The notes: generated from the sequence alone by a model not told the origin. A DNA stretch of 64,000 nt from Hymenobacter glacieicola (GCF_014640315.1 NZ_BMGS01000008.1:186001-250000), one strand, 5' to 3'; positions 16,076-25,378 are shown, numbered from the stretch's first letter. Program-made: numbers and translations.

Positions 16076-17515
16076 TTATGCTACACTTACCTTCACCATG
16101 TTGGTTTTGCCTTTTTCATTGATGGGCATGGAGGCCGTATTGATGAACACGTCGCCTTTTTGCAGATGGCCCGTGGTGGTTAGGGCATACTTAATGTCCG
16201 ATACGGTGCTGTCGGTGCTTACCATTCGGTCGTAGTAGAAGCCACGCACGCCCCAAATCAGGCTCAGGGTAGTAAGCAGGGAGCGGTTATCGGTGAAGAT
16301 AAAAATATTGGCCTTCGGGCGGTACTTGGCAATCTGGAAGGCCGTGTAGCCGCGGTGGGTCATGCCAGTAATGGCTTTGGCACCTGTGTTTTTGGCCAAG
16401 TGGCAAGCCGCCGATAGTACGCTGTCGACCATGAAGGTAGGCGAGTCGGGCGTAATGGGGTACCAGTGGTGGTAGAGGCTGGGCATGCGGCTCTCCACGC
16501 TCGTAATAGTGCCTACCATGGAGCGGATTACCTCAGCAGGGTACGCGCCCACAGCCGTTTCGGCGGAAAGCATTACGGCATCCGCACCGTCGATAACGGC
16601 GTTAGCCACGTCGCTGGTTTCGGCGCGGGTGGGGCGGGGAGCCGTAATCATGCTTTCCATCATCTGGGTAGCCACGATTACGGGTTTGCCGGCCTTGTTG
16701 CACTTCTCCACAATCATCTTCTGGGCCATTGGCACCTCTTCCATCTTCACCTCTACCCCCAGGTCGCCGCGGGCAACCATTACGGCGTCGGTGAGGGCAA
16801 TGATTTCGTCGAGGTTACGCAGGCCTTCCGGCGTTTCAATCTTGGCGATAACGCGGGCCGATTTGCCACTTTCAGCAATCAGGCTCTTAATGAAGCGAAT
16901 GTCCTCGGCTCGCCGGGCAAATGAGAGGGCAATCCAGTCGACGTCGTTTTCCAGGCCGAACTTCAAGTCCTCAATATCCTTTTCCGTCATGGACGGGGCC
17001 GATACCTCGGAATCAGGGAGGTTAATGCCTTTGCGGGGCTTTACGAGGCCACCGTAAATCACTTCCACGTCTACTTCCTTGTCCCGGTCGGTGGCCAGCA
17101 CGCGCAGCTCAATCTTGCCATCATCAATCAGGATTATGTCACCGGCTTTCACGTCGCGGGCCAAACCCAGGTAAATCGTGCTTAGGCGGGTAGCGGTGGT
17201 AATTTCTTTTTCGCCGCAGACTAGTTTAATCTTGTCACCAGCCTTAATCTCTACTCCGCCGCCTTCTACCTCGCCCAGCCGAATTTTAGGTCCCTGCAAA
17301 TCCTGCAGCAACCCCACGTTCATGCGCATGTCCTTGTTGAGGCGGCGCACCGTGTTGATGACCGAGAGGTGGTCCTCGTGGCTGCCGTGGGAAAAGTTAA
17401 GGCGGAATACATCCACGCCCTCCCGCATGAGCATGCCCAGCTTTTCGTAGGTGTTGGAGGCGGGGCCTACGGTGGCGATGATCTTGGTTCTATTAAAAAG
17501 CGGTCGAGATTCCAT
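16076..17515 (-). CDS. pyk: Pyruvate kinase
   Basis: With the start at 17515 (MESRPLFNRTKIIATVGPAS) the protein is 479 residues. The frame to 17617 runs through a palindromic element and is rejected. Motifs include RLNFSHGSHEDH, DLQGPKIRLGEV, the active-site lysine and metal region ARVIAKIETPEGLRNLDEII, MVARGDLGVEV and ATQMMESMITAPRPTRAETSD. It makes pyruvate and ATP from phosphoenolpyruvate and ADP in glycolysis. It lies downstream of the IPExxxVDY gene on the same strand, an arrangement common in Bacteroidota, here with a GTCAT-type palindrome in the spacer. Confidence 0.97.
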   Translation of the reverse strand: MESRPLFNRTKIIATVGPASNTYEKLGMLMREGVDVFRLNFSHGSHEDHLSVINTVRRLNKDMRMNVGLLQDLQGPKIRLGEVEGGGVEIKAGDKIKLVCGEKEITTATRLSTIYLGLARDVKAGDIILIDDGKIELRVLATDRDKEVDVEVIYGGLVKPRKGINLPDSEVSAPSMTEKDIEDLKFGLENDVDWIALSFARRAEDIRFIKSLIAESGKSARVIAKIETPEGLRNLDEIIALTDAVMVARGDLGVEVKMEEVPMAQKMIVEKCNKAGKPVIVATQMMESMITAPRPTRAETSDVANAVIDGADAVMLSAETAVGAYPAEVIRSMVGTITSVESRMPSLYHHWYPITPDSPTFMVDSVLSAACHLAKNTGAKAITGMTHRGYTAFQIAKYRPKANIFIFTDNRSLLTTLSLIWGVRGFYYDRMVSTDSTVSDIKYALTTTGHLQKGDVFINTASMPINEKGKTNMVKVSVA

Positions 17516-17563
17516 AGGACGATTTTGGTTCGGAAGTTCTTGGTTACGAGCGTAAACAGCACT

Positions 17564-17659
17564 CATCCTGAGCGGGCGCAGGAGCTTTCGGCAAGCTAAT
17601 GGCACACGTGCTGCCACGTGACTCAGCTCCGGAACTACTCTTCGCGCTACTCAGGATGA
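17564..17659. repeat. GTCAT-type palindromic element, copy 2 (TCATCCTGAG form)
   Basis: CATCCTGAGCGGGCGCAG (from 17564) faces GCGCTACTCAGGATGA (17644-17659). The loop includes a smaller CACGTG-centred hairpin. It separates pyk from the IPExxxVDY gene. Confidence 0.7.
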
Positions 17660-17675
17660 AGGCGGGTTTGGAGCC

Positions 17676-18104
17676 TCAAAAGAGCAGATTTTCTTTGAAT
17701 TTAAGGTCATTGGGGTCAAATTGACTAACCAATTGAACTTCCGGCAGGGCCGTTAGCTGCGCCAGCAGCTCTTCGGGTGTGAGGGCTCCCGTGCCGTTGC
17801 TTACCTGCAGCAAGTAGTCGTACTCCTTAATATCGGGGGCCAGAAAAGGCTTTTTCAGGGGAGAGGGGTCCACGGACCGGTTGCGTAGTAGGCGCAGGGT
17901 AAAGTGCTCGGTGGCGTAGAGGTAGTTGCTGATTACGAGCCGGCCCTTATTCAGCAGGTCGTAAATCAGGTCCTGCTGTTTCACCAGGCGCAGGTTGAGC
18001 GTGCGGTTCAGAATCCAGGCCAGCGTGTGCTCCCGGGTCGACGAGACGAGACCGAACAGGTCGAACTCGCAGTCGTATTCCACATCGAGCGTAAGGGTTT
18101 TCAT
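17676..18104 (-). CDS. IPExxxVDY family protein
   Basis: From the ATG at 18104 (MKTLTLDVEYDCEFDLFGLV) the protein is 142 residues. APDIKEYDY near residue 90-98 lines up with the IPExxxVDY motif that names this Bacteroidota family (A-P-D-xxx-Y-D-Y here). Its function is unknown. The family is regularly found beside pyk and divergent from acpP-fabF-rnc, exactly as here, which supports the call better than the diverged motif alone. It has no signal peptide or membrane segment and is probably cytoplasmic. The upstream frame to 18173 is rejected because it enters the divergent promoter region. Confidence 0.85.
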   Translation of the reverse strand: MKTLTLDVEYDCEFDLFGLVSSTREHTLAWILNRTLNLRLVKQQDLIYDLLNKGRLVISNYLYATEHFTLRLLRNRSVDPSPLKKPFLAPDIKEYDYLLQVSNGTGALTPEELLAQLTALPEVQLVSQFDPNDLKFKENLLF

Positions 18105-18205
18105 GGGCGGCGGCAAAGGAAAGGAAACGCAAAAATAGGCACCGCAGTACCCCCACGGAACTTCCGGGGCCATAATCTTATACCGGGAAGAATCGGGGGA
18201 GGAAG

Positions 18206-18237
18206 TTTGACAATGTTAGCGAAGATGGTGTTATTTG
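18206..18237 (+). promoter_or_regulatory. Probable promoter of acpP
   Basis: TTTG (18206-18209) is followed after about 20 bases by GTTATTTG (18230-18237), a partial match to TAnnTTTG. It lies 30 bases upstream of the acpP start. Confidence 0.5.
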
Positions 18238-18266
18238 TGCCGAGTTTTCCTTAAACCCCCACGGAA

Positions 18267-18503
18267 ATGTCTGAAATTGCAGAAAAAGTAAAGGCCATCA
18301 TCATTGATAAACTCGGCGTAGAAGCTTCGGAAGTTACTCCGGAGGCTAGCTTCACGAACGATCTGGGCGCTGACTCGCTGGATACCGTTGAGCTCATCAT
18401 GGAGTTCGAAAAAGAATTCAACGTGTCCATCCCCGACGACCAGGCCGAGAATATCGGTACCGTGGGCCAGGCCATCAGCTACCTCGAAGAGCACGCCAAG
18501 TAG
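18267..18503 (+). CDS. acpP: Acyl carrier protein
   Basis: The 78-residue acidic protein ([20 protein letters not shown]) has the [15 protein letters not shown] motif, whose serine carries 4'-phosphopantetheine. It holds growing acyl chains in type II fatty acid synthesis in the cytoplasm. It precedes fabF and rnc on the same strand, the classic order. The spacer to fabF (188 bases) contains a long hairpin at 18511-18591 and a GC-rich one at 18624, which may let acpP be expressed much more strongly than fabF. Confidence 0.97.
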   Translation: MSEIAEKVKAIIIDKLGVEASEVTPEASFTNDLGADSLDTVELIMEFEKEFNVSIPDDQAENIGTVGQAISYLEEHAK

Positions 18504-18510
18504 TTGTTGC

Positions 18511-18591
18511 GTATCGAGTATTTAGTATTGAGTAGTTAGCCGCCGCAGGAAATACCCGCCTACTCATTACTCAATACTATCTACTCCGTAC
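18511..18591. repeat. Hairpin between acpP and fabF
   Basis: A perfect 12-bp core, TAGTATTGAGTA (18523-18534) with TACTCAATACTA (18568-18579), is extended by weaker pairing of GTATCGAGTA with TCTACTCCGTAC. It is built from repeated GAGTA and GTATT words. Confidence 0.8.
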
Positions 18592-18623
18592 ACCCGCTAC
18601 CAAGCGCCTTACTTTTTGCTTAC

Positions 18624-18651
18624 CGGCCGGCCTGCCGCCGGCCGTTTTGCT
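18624..18651 (+). terminator. GC-rich hairpin upstream of fabF
   Basis: CGGCCGGC (18624-18631) pairs with GCCGGCCG (18637-18644), followed by TTTTGCTTTT. It looks like a terminator or attenuator inside the acpP-fabF spacer. Confidence 0.55.
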
Positions 18652-18691
18652 TTTCTACTGATTCCTTTCTTTCGCTTCTCTGAGCCAGCCT

Positions 18692-19945
18692 ATGTCTCTT
18701 CGGAGAGTTGTCGTGACCGGCCTGGGTGCCATTACCCCGCTGGGCAACACCGCCCCTACCTATTGGGAAGGCCTGCAAGCCGGCGTGAGTGGGGCCGCCC
18801 CCATCACCCGATTTGATGCCAGCAAGTTCAAGACCCGCTTCGCCTGCGAAGTGAAGAACTACAACCCGGATACCTACTTTCCGACCAAGGAAGGTCGGAA
18901 GATGGACATCTTCACCCAGTTTGCCCTGATTGCGGCCGATGAGGCCATCAAGGATGCCCGGCTGGATGAAGAAGGCGTTGACAAAGACCGGGTAGGCGTT
19001 ATCTGGGGCTCCGGCATCGGGGGCCTGACTTCGCTGCAAGCCGAGTGCATTGCCTTCGCCAACGGCGACGGTACGCCCCGCTTCAACCCGTTCTTTATTC
19101 CGAAGATGATTGCCGACAGCGCGTCGGGCAACATCTCCATCCGCCACAAGTTCCGCGGGCCCAACTTCGTTACTACCTCAGCCTGCGCCTCGTCGTCTGA
19201 CTCCATCATCTCGGCCTTCAACTACATCCGCCTGAACATGGCCGATGTAGTCGTGACCGGGGGGTCGGAAGCGGCCATTACCGAGTCGGGGGTAGGCGGC
19301 TTCAACGCCCTCAAGGCCATGAGCGAGCGGAACGACGCGCCCGAGCTGGCCTCGCGCCCCTACGACAAGGAGCGCGACGGCTTTGTGCTGGGTGAAGGCG
19401 CGGCTTCCCTGATTCTGGAAGAGTACGAGCACGCCAAGGCCCGCGGCGCCAAAATCTACGCCGAGCTAATCGGCGGCGGTATGTCGGCCGATGCCTACCA
19501 CATTACGGCTCCCGACCCTGAGGGCAACGGCGTAGTGCTGGTAATGCAGAACGCCCTGCGCGACGCCGGTATTTCCCCCGCCGAGGTAGACTACATCAAC
19601 ACCCACGGCACCAGCACCCCGCTGGGCGACGGGGCGGAGGTGAAAGCCATCCAGAAAGTGTTTGGCGAAGATGCCTACAACCTGAACATCAGCTCTACCA
19701 AGAGTATGACGGGGCACTTGCTGGGCGGGGCCGGGGCCATTGAGGCCGTGGCGTGCATTATGGCCATGCAGCACAACATTGTGCCGCCTACCATCAACCA
19801 CTTCACCGACGACCCCGAGCTGGACCCCAAGCTGAACTTCACCTTCAATAAGGCTCAGGCCCGCGAGGTGAACGTAGCCATGAGCAACACCTTCGGGTTT
19901 GGGGGCCACAACACGTCGGTCATCTTCCGTAAACTTCGCGACTAA
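18692..19945 (+). CDS. fabF: Beta-ketoacyl-ACP synthase II
   Basis: The 417-residue protein has the full condensing-enzyme triad: C165 in VTTSACASSSD, H305 in NTHGTSTPLGD and H342 in STKSMTGHLLGGAGA. The start MSLRRVVVTGLGAITPLGN is typical. It extends acyl-ACP with malonyl-ACP in fatty acid elongation. Its stop codon overlaps the ATG of rnc (TAATG), so the two are coupled. Its partner acpP is just upstream. Confidence 0.97.
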   Translation: MSLRRVVVTGLGAITPLGNTAPTYWEGLQAGVSGAAPITRFDASKFKTRFACEVKNYNPDTYFPTKEGRKMDIFTQFALIAADEAIKDARLDEEGVDKDRVGVIWGSGIGGLTSLQAECIAFANGDGTPRFNPFFIPKMIADSASGNISIRHKFRGPNFVTTSACASSSDSIISAFNYIRLNMADVVVTGGSEAAITESGVGGFNALKAMSERNDAPELASRPYDKERDGFVLGEGAASLILEEYEHAKARGAKIYAELIGGGMSADAYHITAPDPEGNGVVLVMQNALRDAGISPAEVDYINTHGTSTPLGDGAEVKAIQKVFGEDAYNLNISSTKSMTGHLLGGAGAIEAVACIMAMQHNIVPPTINHFTDDPELDPKLNFTFNKAQAREVNVAMSNTFGFGGHNTSVIFRKLRD

Positions 19946-20694
19946 TGCCCAGGCCCGGTCAGCCCCTGCCGTTGTTCGGCTTTTTCCGCCGACTGCTGGG
20001 TCGTGACCGGGCCTTCCGGCAGGCCATTGCCACGCTTACGGGCCACACGCCCGATAACGTGCGACTGTATCAGCTGGCTTTCACCCACTCTTCAGTGGTG
20101 CGCCAGCAGGGCGAGCAGGCCCGCCATCAAAGCAATGAGCGGCTGGAGTTTCTCGGCGATGCCGTGCTGGGCACGGTGGTGGCCGAGTACCTGTTTCGCA
20201 AATTTCCCTACGAGCAGGAAGGCTTCCTGACGGAGATGCGCAGCCGCATCGTGAACCGGGAAAGCCTCAACGCCATTGCCCTGAAAATCGGCCTCGACAA
20301 GCTAGTACAGCTGGATGCCGGCCAGGGCCGGGCCGCCCGTTCTCGCTCCGTGAACGGCAACGCCCTGGAGGCGCTGGTGGGCGCCGTGTACCTGGACCAG
20401 GGCTACAAAACGGCCCGCAAGTTTGTGCTGCACCGCCTGATCAAGCCCTACGTGGACGTGAAGGCCATGACCCAAACCACCACCAACTTCAAAAGCAAGC
20501 TGATTGAGTGGGCCCAGCGCAACGGCAAAATCATGCGCTACGACCTGACCGGGGAACCCCGGCCGGGGGGAGTCATGGAATTCTCGGCCACGGTTATCGT
20601 TGATGAAAGCCCGGTGGCTACGGGCATGGGCCTCTCCAAAAAGCAGGCGGAGCAGCTCGCCGCTGAGCGGGCGCTGGAGGTGTTGGGAGTGTAG
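19945..20694 (+). CDS. rnc: Ribonuclease III
   Basis: The 249-residue protein carries the RNase III signature NERLEFLGDAVLGTVVAEYL, a second acidic metal site in NALEALVGAVYLDQG, and a C-terminal double-stranded RNA-binding domain (NFKSKLIEWAQRNGK to SKKQAEQLAAERALEVLG). It cuts structured RNA such as rRNA precursors. The N-terminal 20 residues are rich in Pro and Arg and less conserved. Start and fabF stop share one base. The enzyme is a possible partner for the many long intergenic hairpins in this window. Confidence 0.96.
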   Translation: MPRPGQPLPLFGFFRRLLGRDRAFRQAIATLTGHTPDNVRLYQLAFTHSSVVRQQGEQARHQSNERLEFLGDAVLGTVVAEYLFRKFPYEQEGFLTEMRSRIVNRESLNAIALKIGLDKLVQLDAGQGRAARSRSVNGNALEALVGAVYLDQGYKTARKFVLHRLIKPYVDVKAMTQTTTNFKSKLIEWAQRNGKIMRYDLTGEPRPGGVMEFSATVIVDESPVATGMGLSKKQAEQLAAERALEVLGV

Positions 20695-20724
20695 GCAGTC
20701 CGTTTACTTAAGCTAGTTCAACAA

Positions 20725-20770
20725 CCAAGCCCTTGGCGCCCATCGTGGTGTCAGGGGCTTGGGGCGTTTT
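20725..20770 (+). terminator. Terminator after rnc
   Basis: CCAAGCCC(TT) near 20725 pairs with (A)GGGGCTTGG ending near 20762, followed by GGCGTTTT. Confidence 0.65.
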
Positions 20771-20881
20771 AGCGCGTGGGCTACCCCGCGCAAGCAGATG
20801 AAACTTCGTCAGTACTCAGAACAAAAGGGCAACCTGAACCAGAGAAATGGAGTTGTTTTGCAAGACTAACTTCCTTTCCTC

Positions 20882-22816
20882 ATGCGAATAGCCGGCGCCG
20901 CCCTCAACCAAATACCTCTTGACTGGACCCATAACCTACGCACCATCCGCGAAGCCATTGAACAAGCCAAAGCGGCTGGCGTGGAGCTGCTCTGTCTGCC
21001 GGAACTCTGCCTCACGGGCTACGGCTGCGAAGATTTGTTTCTGAGTGACTGGATGCCCGAGTCGGCCCTGGCTCATCTGCAGCAGATCCGGCCCTGGACC
21101 GAGGGAATTTGCGTGGCGGTGGGCCTACCGGTACGCCTGAACCACAGCACCTACAACGCTGCCGCCGTGCTCCGCGACGGGCAGATTTTGGGCTTCGCGG
21201 CCAAGCAGTTTCTGGCCAATGATGGGGTGCACTACGAGCCGCGCTTCTTCACGCCCTGGCCCGCCGGCAAAACCACTACCGTGTCGTGGGAAGGGGAGGA
21301 TTGGCCCTTGGGCGACATGATTTTCGAGCACAAGGGCGTAAAGTTTGGCTTTGAAATCTGTGAGGATGCCTGGCGGCCCGATGATGTGCGGCCGGCAGCT
21401 CGGCTGATGGGCCGCGTCGATTTGATTGTGAATCCCTCGGCCAGCCACTTTGCTATGAGCAAAACGGACCTGCGCTACAAGCTGGTACTGAATGCCTCCC
21501 GCAATTTTAACTGCACCTACCTCTATGCCAACCTGCTGGGTAACGAAGCCGGCCGCATTGTGTATGACGGCGAGATTCTGGTGGCGCGCAACGGCCACCT
21601 GCTGCTACGCAACCAGCTCATGAGCTTTAAAGAAGTGGACATGGAGTGCGTGGACGTGGACTTCACCACGGCGCAGATCCGCGCCGAGGAAATCCAGCCC
21701 CTGCCTACCCCCGACGAGTACCGCGAACTAAATCAGGCCCTGAGCCTGGCCCTGTTTGATTACCTGCGCAAGGCCCGCAGCCGGGGCTTTGTGCTCAGCC
21801 TGTCCGGCGGGGCCGACTCGGTGATGTGCGCCGTGGCCGTAGCGGAGCTAGTGCGCCTGGGTACCACCGAAATAGGCACGGCTGAATTTATGCGGCGCTC
21901 CGGCTGCTTTACCACCGAGGATATTGAGCGCCTGGCCGGCCCCGCCGTGCCCACGCCCGACCAGGCTACTCCCGGCCCAAAGGACGCGTCGAACACGGAG
22001 CCTAGCGCCCGGCAAGCGGCCATCAACAAAGAGCTGACGGGCCGCCTGCTGACTTGCGCCTACCAGGGCACCGTCAACTCCTCCGACGACACGTTCAATT
22101 CGGCCAAGGAACTAGCCGATTCCATTGGCGCGGTGTTCTACAGCTGGACCATTGACGAAGAGGTAACTGGCTACGTGGGCAAAATAGAGCGCGCCCTGGG
22201 CCGGGAGCTGACCTGGAAAACCGACGACCTGACCCTACAAAATATCCAGGCCCGGGTGCGGGCTCCTGCCATTTGGATGCTGGCCAACGTGCAGAACTGC
22301 CTGCTGATGACCTCCTCCAACCGCTCGGAAGCCAGCGTGGGCTACTGCACCATGGATGGCGACACGGCCGGCTCCATTTCGCCCATTGCCGGCGTGGACA
22401 AGGCCTTTGTGAAGGACTGGCTGCGCTGGGCCGAAACGGAGTTGAACTACCCCGCCCTGCGCCACGTGAACAGCCTGCAGCCCACCGCCGAGTTGCGCCC
22501 CCTGGAAGACAAGCAAACCGACGAGCGGGACCTGATGCCCTACCCGCTGCTTAACCGCATCGAGCGGCTGGCCTTCTATAACCGCCTGAGCCCGCAGCAG
22601 GTGCTAACGACCCTAGCGGAAGAACAGCCTGAACTGGACCTGGAGCAGTTGAAAACGTACGTGAAGCGCTTCTACAGCCTCTGGAGCCGCAACCAGTGGA
22701 AGCGCGAGCGGTTCGCCCCGGCCTTTCACCTCGATGATTACAACGTGGACCCCCGCTCCTGGCTGCGCTTCCCCATCCTGAGCGGAGGCTTTACGGAGGA
22801 GCTGGGGCAGTTCTAA
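20882..22816 (+). CDS. nadE: Glutamine-dependent NAD+ synthetase
   Basis: The 644-residue protein joins an N-terminal nitrilase-type glutaminase domain (about 1-270) to a C-terminal NAD synthetase domain (about 285-630). ELLCLPELCLTGYGCEDLF holds the catalytic Glu, and FGFEICEDAWRP the nucleophilic Cys. The synthetase P-loop is LSLSGGADSVMCAVAVAEL, and MTSSNRSEASVGYCTMDGD is the conserved NAD synthase region. It amidates deamido-NAD using ammonia from glutamine. An insert rich in Pro, Ala and Thr at about residues 345-385 is longer than I would expect. It seems to be transcribed alone. Confidence 0.95.
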   Translation: MRIAGAALNQIPLDWTHNLRTIREAIEQAKAAGVELLCLPELCLTGYGCEDLFLSDWMPESALAHLQQIRPWTEGICVAVGLPVRLNHSTYNAAAVLRDGQILGFAAKQFLANDGVHYEPRFFTPWPAGKTTTVSWEGEDWPLGDMIFEHKGVKFGFEICEDAWRPDDVRPAARLMGRVDLIVNPSASHFAMSKTDLRYKLVLNASRNFNCTYLYANLLGNEAGRIVYDGEILVARNGHLLLRNQLMSFKEVDMECVDVDFTTAQIRAEEIQPLPTPDEYRELNQALSLALFDYLRKARSRGFVLSLSGGADSVMCAVAVAELVRLGTTEIGTAEFMRRSGCFTTEDIERLAGPAVPTPDQATPGPKDASNTEPSARQAAINKELTGRLLTCAYQGTVNSSDDTFNSAKELADSIGAVFYSWTIDEEVTGYVGKIERALGRELTWKTDDLTLQNIQARVRAPAIWMLANVQNCLLMTSSNRSEASVGYCTMDGDTAGSISPIAGVDKAFVKDWLRWAETELNYPALRHVNSLQPTAELRPLEDKQTDERDLMPYPLLNRIERLAFYNRLSPQQVLTTLAEEQPELDLEQLKTYVKRFYSLWSRNQWKRERFAPAFHLDDYNVDPRSWLRFPILSGGFTEELGQF

Positions 22817-22919
22817 CGCCAGCGCTTGTCGTGCTCAGGTTTCTTGGGTTGATTTTGCCGGGAATTGTAATCAGGTATTCGTGTGAAAAGCCAGCGGGCA
22901 CAGTGCCCGGGCCGTGGTG

Positions 22920-22927
22920 TACCTTTG
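22920..22927 (+). promoter_or_regulatory. -7 promoter element of the GT-C-like gene
   Basis: TACCTTTG fits TAnnTTTG and lies 20 bases before the start codon. No TTTG is seen at -33. A short palindrome GGGCACAGTGCCC lies at about 22893-22905, just upstream. Confidence 0.6.
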
Positions 22928-22947
22928 CTCCGGTACATCAGCTACTC

Positions 22948-24225
22948 ATGAAGCAACTACTCTGGGTATTATTCTACGGTTTGGTAATCTTTCTAAGCCT
23001 GAACCGGCACTCCCGATCAGCCCGGTTTACCTACCACAGCGAAATTTCAGGCGACAAAGCGGGCTACTACGTGTACCTGCCCGCCGCCTTTGTTTACCAC
23101 TTCGATGCCCGTGCCTTCCCCGATTCAGTGGACAAGGCCACCAACGACGGCTTTCATCTAAACCAGGCAACTGGTAAAGTTGAAACTAAATACTCCTATG
23201 GAGTTGCCCTGCTGGAGTTCCCGTTCTGGCTGGTAGCCCGCGGCCTGACCACGGATACGAGTGGTTTTTCAAAGGCCGAGCACAAGGCCATCAACGTAGC
23301 GTCGGCTACATACTTCGTGCTGGGGCTCTGGCTGTTGAGCACGGCCCTGCGACGACAGTTTACCGGCGCGGCTACTTGGCTAACCATTACGACCCTGGTG
23401 CTGGGTACCAACCTTTGGTATTACGGCATCATCGAAACCGGCATGTCGCATGTGTATTCGTTTTTTGCTTTTGCCTTGCTGCTTTACCTACTTACTCGCC
23501 GGCCCGCGCCAGCCTAGTACGAGCCGCCCGCTTCTCTGGGCCTGGTAGCAGCTATAGCCGCTACCGTTGCCCTCATTTCGGTACTGCGGCCGTTGAATGT
23601 GGTGCTGGCTCTACCTCTGTTGCTCTGGCCGGTGAAAGCGGAGCAGGGGCGGCGGCAGCTGCGCGGTATATTTCAGGTGCGGGTGGTGGGCCTGCTGCTG
23701 GTAGCGGGGGTAGTACTCTGGCTGCCGCAGTTAGCCTACTACCACTATCTGCATGGCAGCTGGCTGACGTACAGCTACGGGCAGGAGGGCTTTCCGAACC
23801 TGCTTACCCCTAAGCTGGCCGAGTTGTGGGCCGCGCCAAAAAACGGCAGCTTTTTGTATAACCCTGTGCTGCTGCTGCTGCTGCCGGGCACGCTGGTGCT
23901 GTTTCGGACGGCTCCCCGCCAGGCTGCGCTAGCCTTCGGGACGTGGGCTGTGGCCTCTTACTTGTACGCGGCCTGGTGGGATTATGCTCTGGGCTGCGGC
24001 TACGCGGGTCGGGGCTTCGTGGAGTTGTACGTGCTTTTGGCCTGGCCCATTGCCGCCCTGATGGCGTATTTGCTGGCGCCCCCCCGGTGGGTGCAGGGCG
24101 CGGCCGCTACCTTTGTGGTGCTATGCCTGGCGTACAATATGCGCTTGTCGTTGCAGTTTGACCGGTGTTTCTACGGCACGCACGCCTGGGATTGGTCGGC
24201 GTACTATTCGCTACTGCTCAACTGA
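22948..24225 (+). pseudogene. GT-C-like polytopic membrane protein, interrupted by an in-frame TAG
   Basis: A single frame of 426 codons is broken by TAG at 23515-23517 (codon 190). The frame continues unchanged on the other side (YEPPASLGLVAAIAATVALI), with hydrophobic segments completing a typical many-span protein. The N-terminal part has a helix, then SGDKAGYYVYLPAAF and KYSYGVALLEFPFWLVA, which resemble the first luminal loop of GT-C glycosyltransferases with an acidic residue after helix 1. About 10-12 helices are expected. The function is tentative. The break could be a nonsense mutation, a strain polymorphism or a sequence error. If real, the product would be a 189-residue fragment. 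Confidence 0.75.
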
Positions 24226-24258
24226 TGCACTAAAACCGGGTAGTCCCGCGGCTTTCCG

Positions 24259-24266
24259 TACTTTCG
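24259..24266 (+). promoter_or_regulatory. -7 promoter element of lgt
   Basis: TACTTTCG, a TAnnTTCG variant, lies 26 bases before the lgt start. The same variant occurs before 45579, 59376 and 60454. Confidence 0.5.
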
Positions 24267-24292
24267 GGCCTCTAAATCCTTTCTTTCTGCTT

Positions 24293-25294
24293 ATGAGTTT
24301 GCTGAGCGCTATTCTGTGGACTGCCAATCCCATCCTGGCGGAAATTGGGCCGCTTACCCTGCGCTGGTACGGGCTGTTGTTTATGTCGGGCTTTGTGGTG
24401 GGTACTTTTATTCTGGGCCACGTCTACAAATCCGAGAAGGTGTCGCCGCGCTGGGTAGATGTCATTACGATTTATGTGCTGCTGGGCACGGTGTTGGGCG
24501 CTCGCCTGGGCCACGTATTCTTCTACGATTGGGCTTCCTACAAAGACCAGCCCTGGGAAATCCTGAAAATCTGGCACGGCGGCTTGGCCTCCCACGGCGC
24601 TACCATTGGTATCATCTTCGCCGTGTGGCTGTTCAGCCGCAACAACAAGTTTGATTGGCTCTGGACCCTCGACCGGATTGTGCTGGTAGTAGCCGTGGGC
24701 GGGGCCCTGATTCGCATCGGCAACCTGATGAACTCCGAAATTGTGGGCCGCCCCACCGACGTGCCCTGGGCCTTCGTGTTCCCGCGCGACGTAGAGCACC
24801 TGCAGCAAGCCCGCCCCGACCAGCCCGTGCCGGCCGGTTCGGTGCTGGTGCAGCGCACCCGGCAAGCCGACGGCGAAATAGCTTTCCAAACCCAGCCCGC
24901 CGGCACGAGCATTGCGCCCGGTACCGAGGTAGCCGTGCCGCGCCACCCCACCCAGATTTACGAGTCGTTGTTCTGCGTGGTGCTGTTTGTGCTGCTCTAC
25001 GGCATGTGGAACCGCACCAAGGAACGCACCCCGCGCGGGCAACTATTCGGCTTGTTCGTGGTGCTGCTGTTCTCGTTCCGCTTTCTGGTGGAGTTTCTCA
25101 AGGAAGACCAGGTAGCCTTCGAGCAAAACATGAGCCTGAACATGGGCCAGTGGCTCAGCGTCCCGCTGATTTTTATCGGGTTGTGGGTAGTGTGGCGAGC
25201 CGGCAAAGACCCGCAGAACCCCTACGGCTACGCCCCGCGTGACTTAGAGGAAACTTCGGCCGGACCCGAAGCCGCGCTCAGCACCCGTAAATAA
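24293..25294 (+). CDS. lgt: Prolipoprotein diacylglyceryl transferase
   Basis: With the start at 24293 (MSLLSAILWTANPILAEIGP) the protein is 333 residues. The frame from 24113 overlaps the previous gene and is rejected. The Lgt signature GALIRIGNLMNSEIVGRPTD (about 137-156) and the motif LASHGATIGI (with catalytic His at about 101) are present, with seven membrane helices. It adds diacylglycerol to the lipobox cysteine of prolipoproteins, such as the DUF4142, DUF4136 and propeller lipoproteins here. A hydrophilic insert of about 55 residues (163-217) before PRHPTQIYES is probably periplasmic and longer than in E. coli Lgt. Confidence 0.95.
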   Translation: MSLLSAILWTANPILAEIGPLTLRWYGLLFMSGFVVGTFILGHVYKSEKVSPRWVDVITIYVLLGTVLGARLGHVFFYDWASYKDQPWEILKIWHGGLASHGATIGIIFAVWLFSRNNKFDWLWTLDRIVLVVAVGGALIRIGNLMNSEIVGRPTDVPWAFVFPRDVEHLQQARPDQPVPAGSVLVQRTRQADGEIAFQTQPAGTSIAPGTEVAVPRHPTQIYESLFCVVLFVLLYGMWNRTKERTPRGQLFGLFVVLLFSFRFLVEFLKEDQVAFEQNMSLNMGQWLSVPLIFIGLWVVWRAGKDPQNPYGYAPRDLEETSAGPEAALSTRK

Positions 25295-25341
25295 ACGCAT
25301 GGTATTCTAGGTATTGTGCCTGGTGCGCAGCACGCTCCAAC

Positions 25342-25378
25342 GAAAAGGCCCCGTGCTCAGTTGAGCACGGGGCCTTTT
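25342..25378. terminator. Bidirectional terminator between lgt and fba
   Basis: GAAAAGGCCCCGTGCTCA (25342-25359) pairs with TGAGCACGGGGCCTTTT (25362-25378), a 17-bp stem with a two-base loop and A/T-runs on both sides. Confidence 0.9.
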
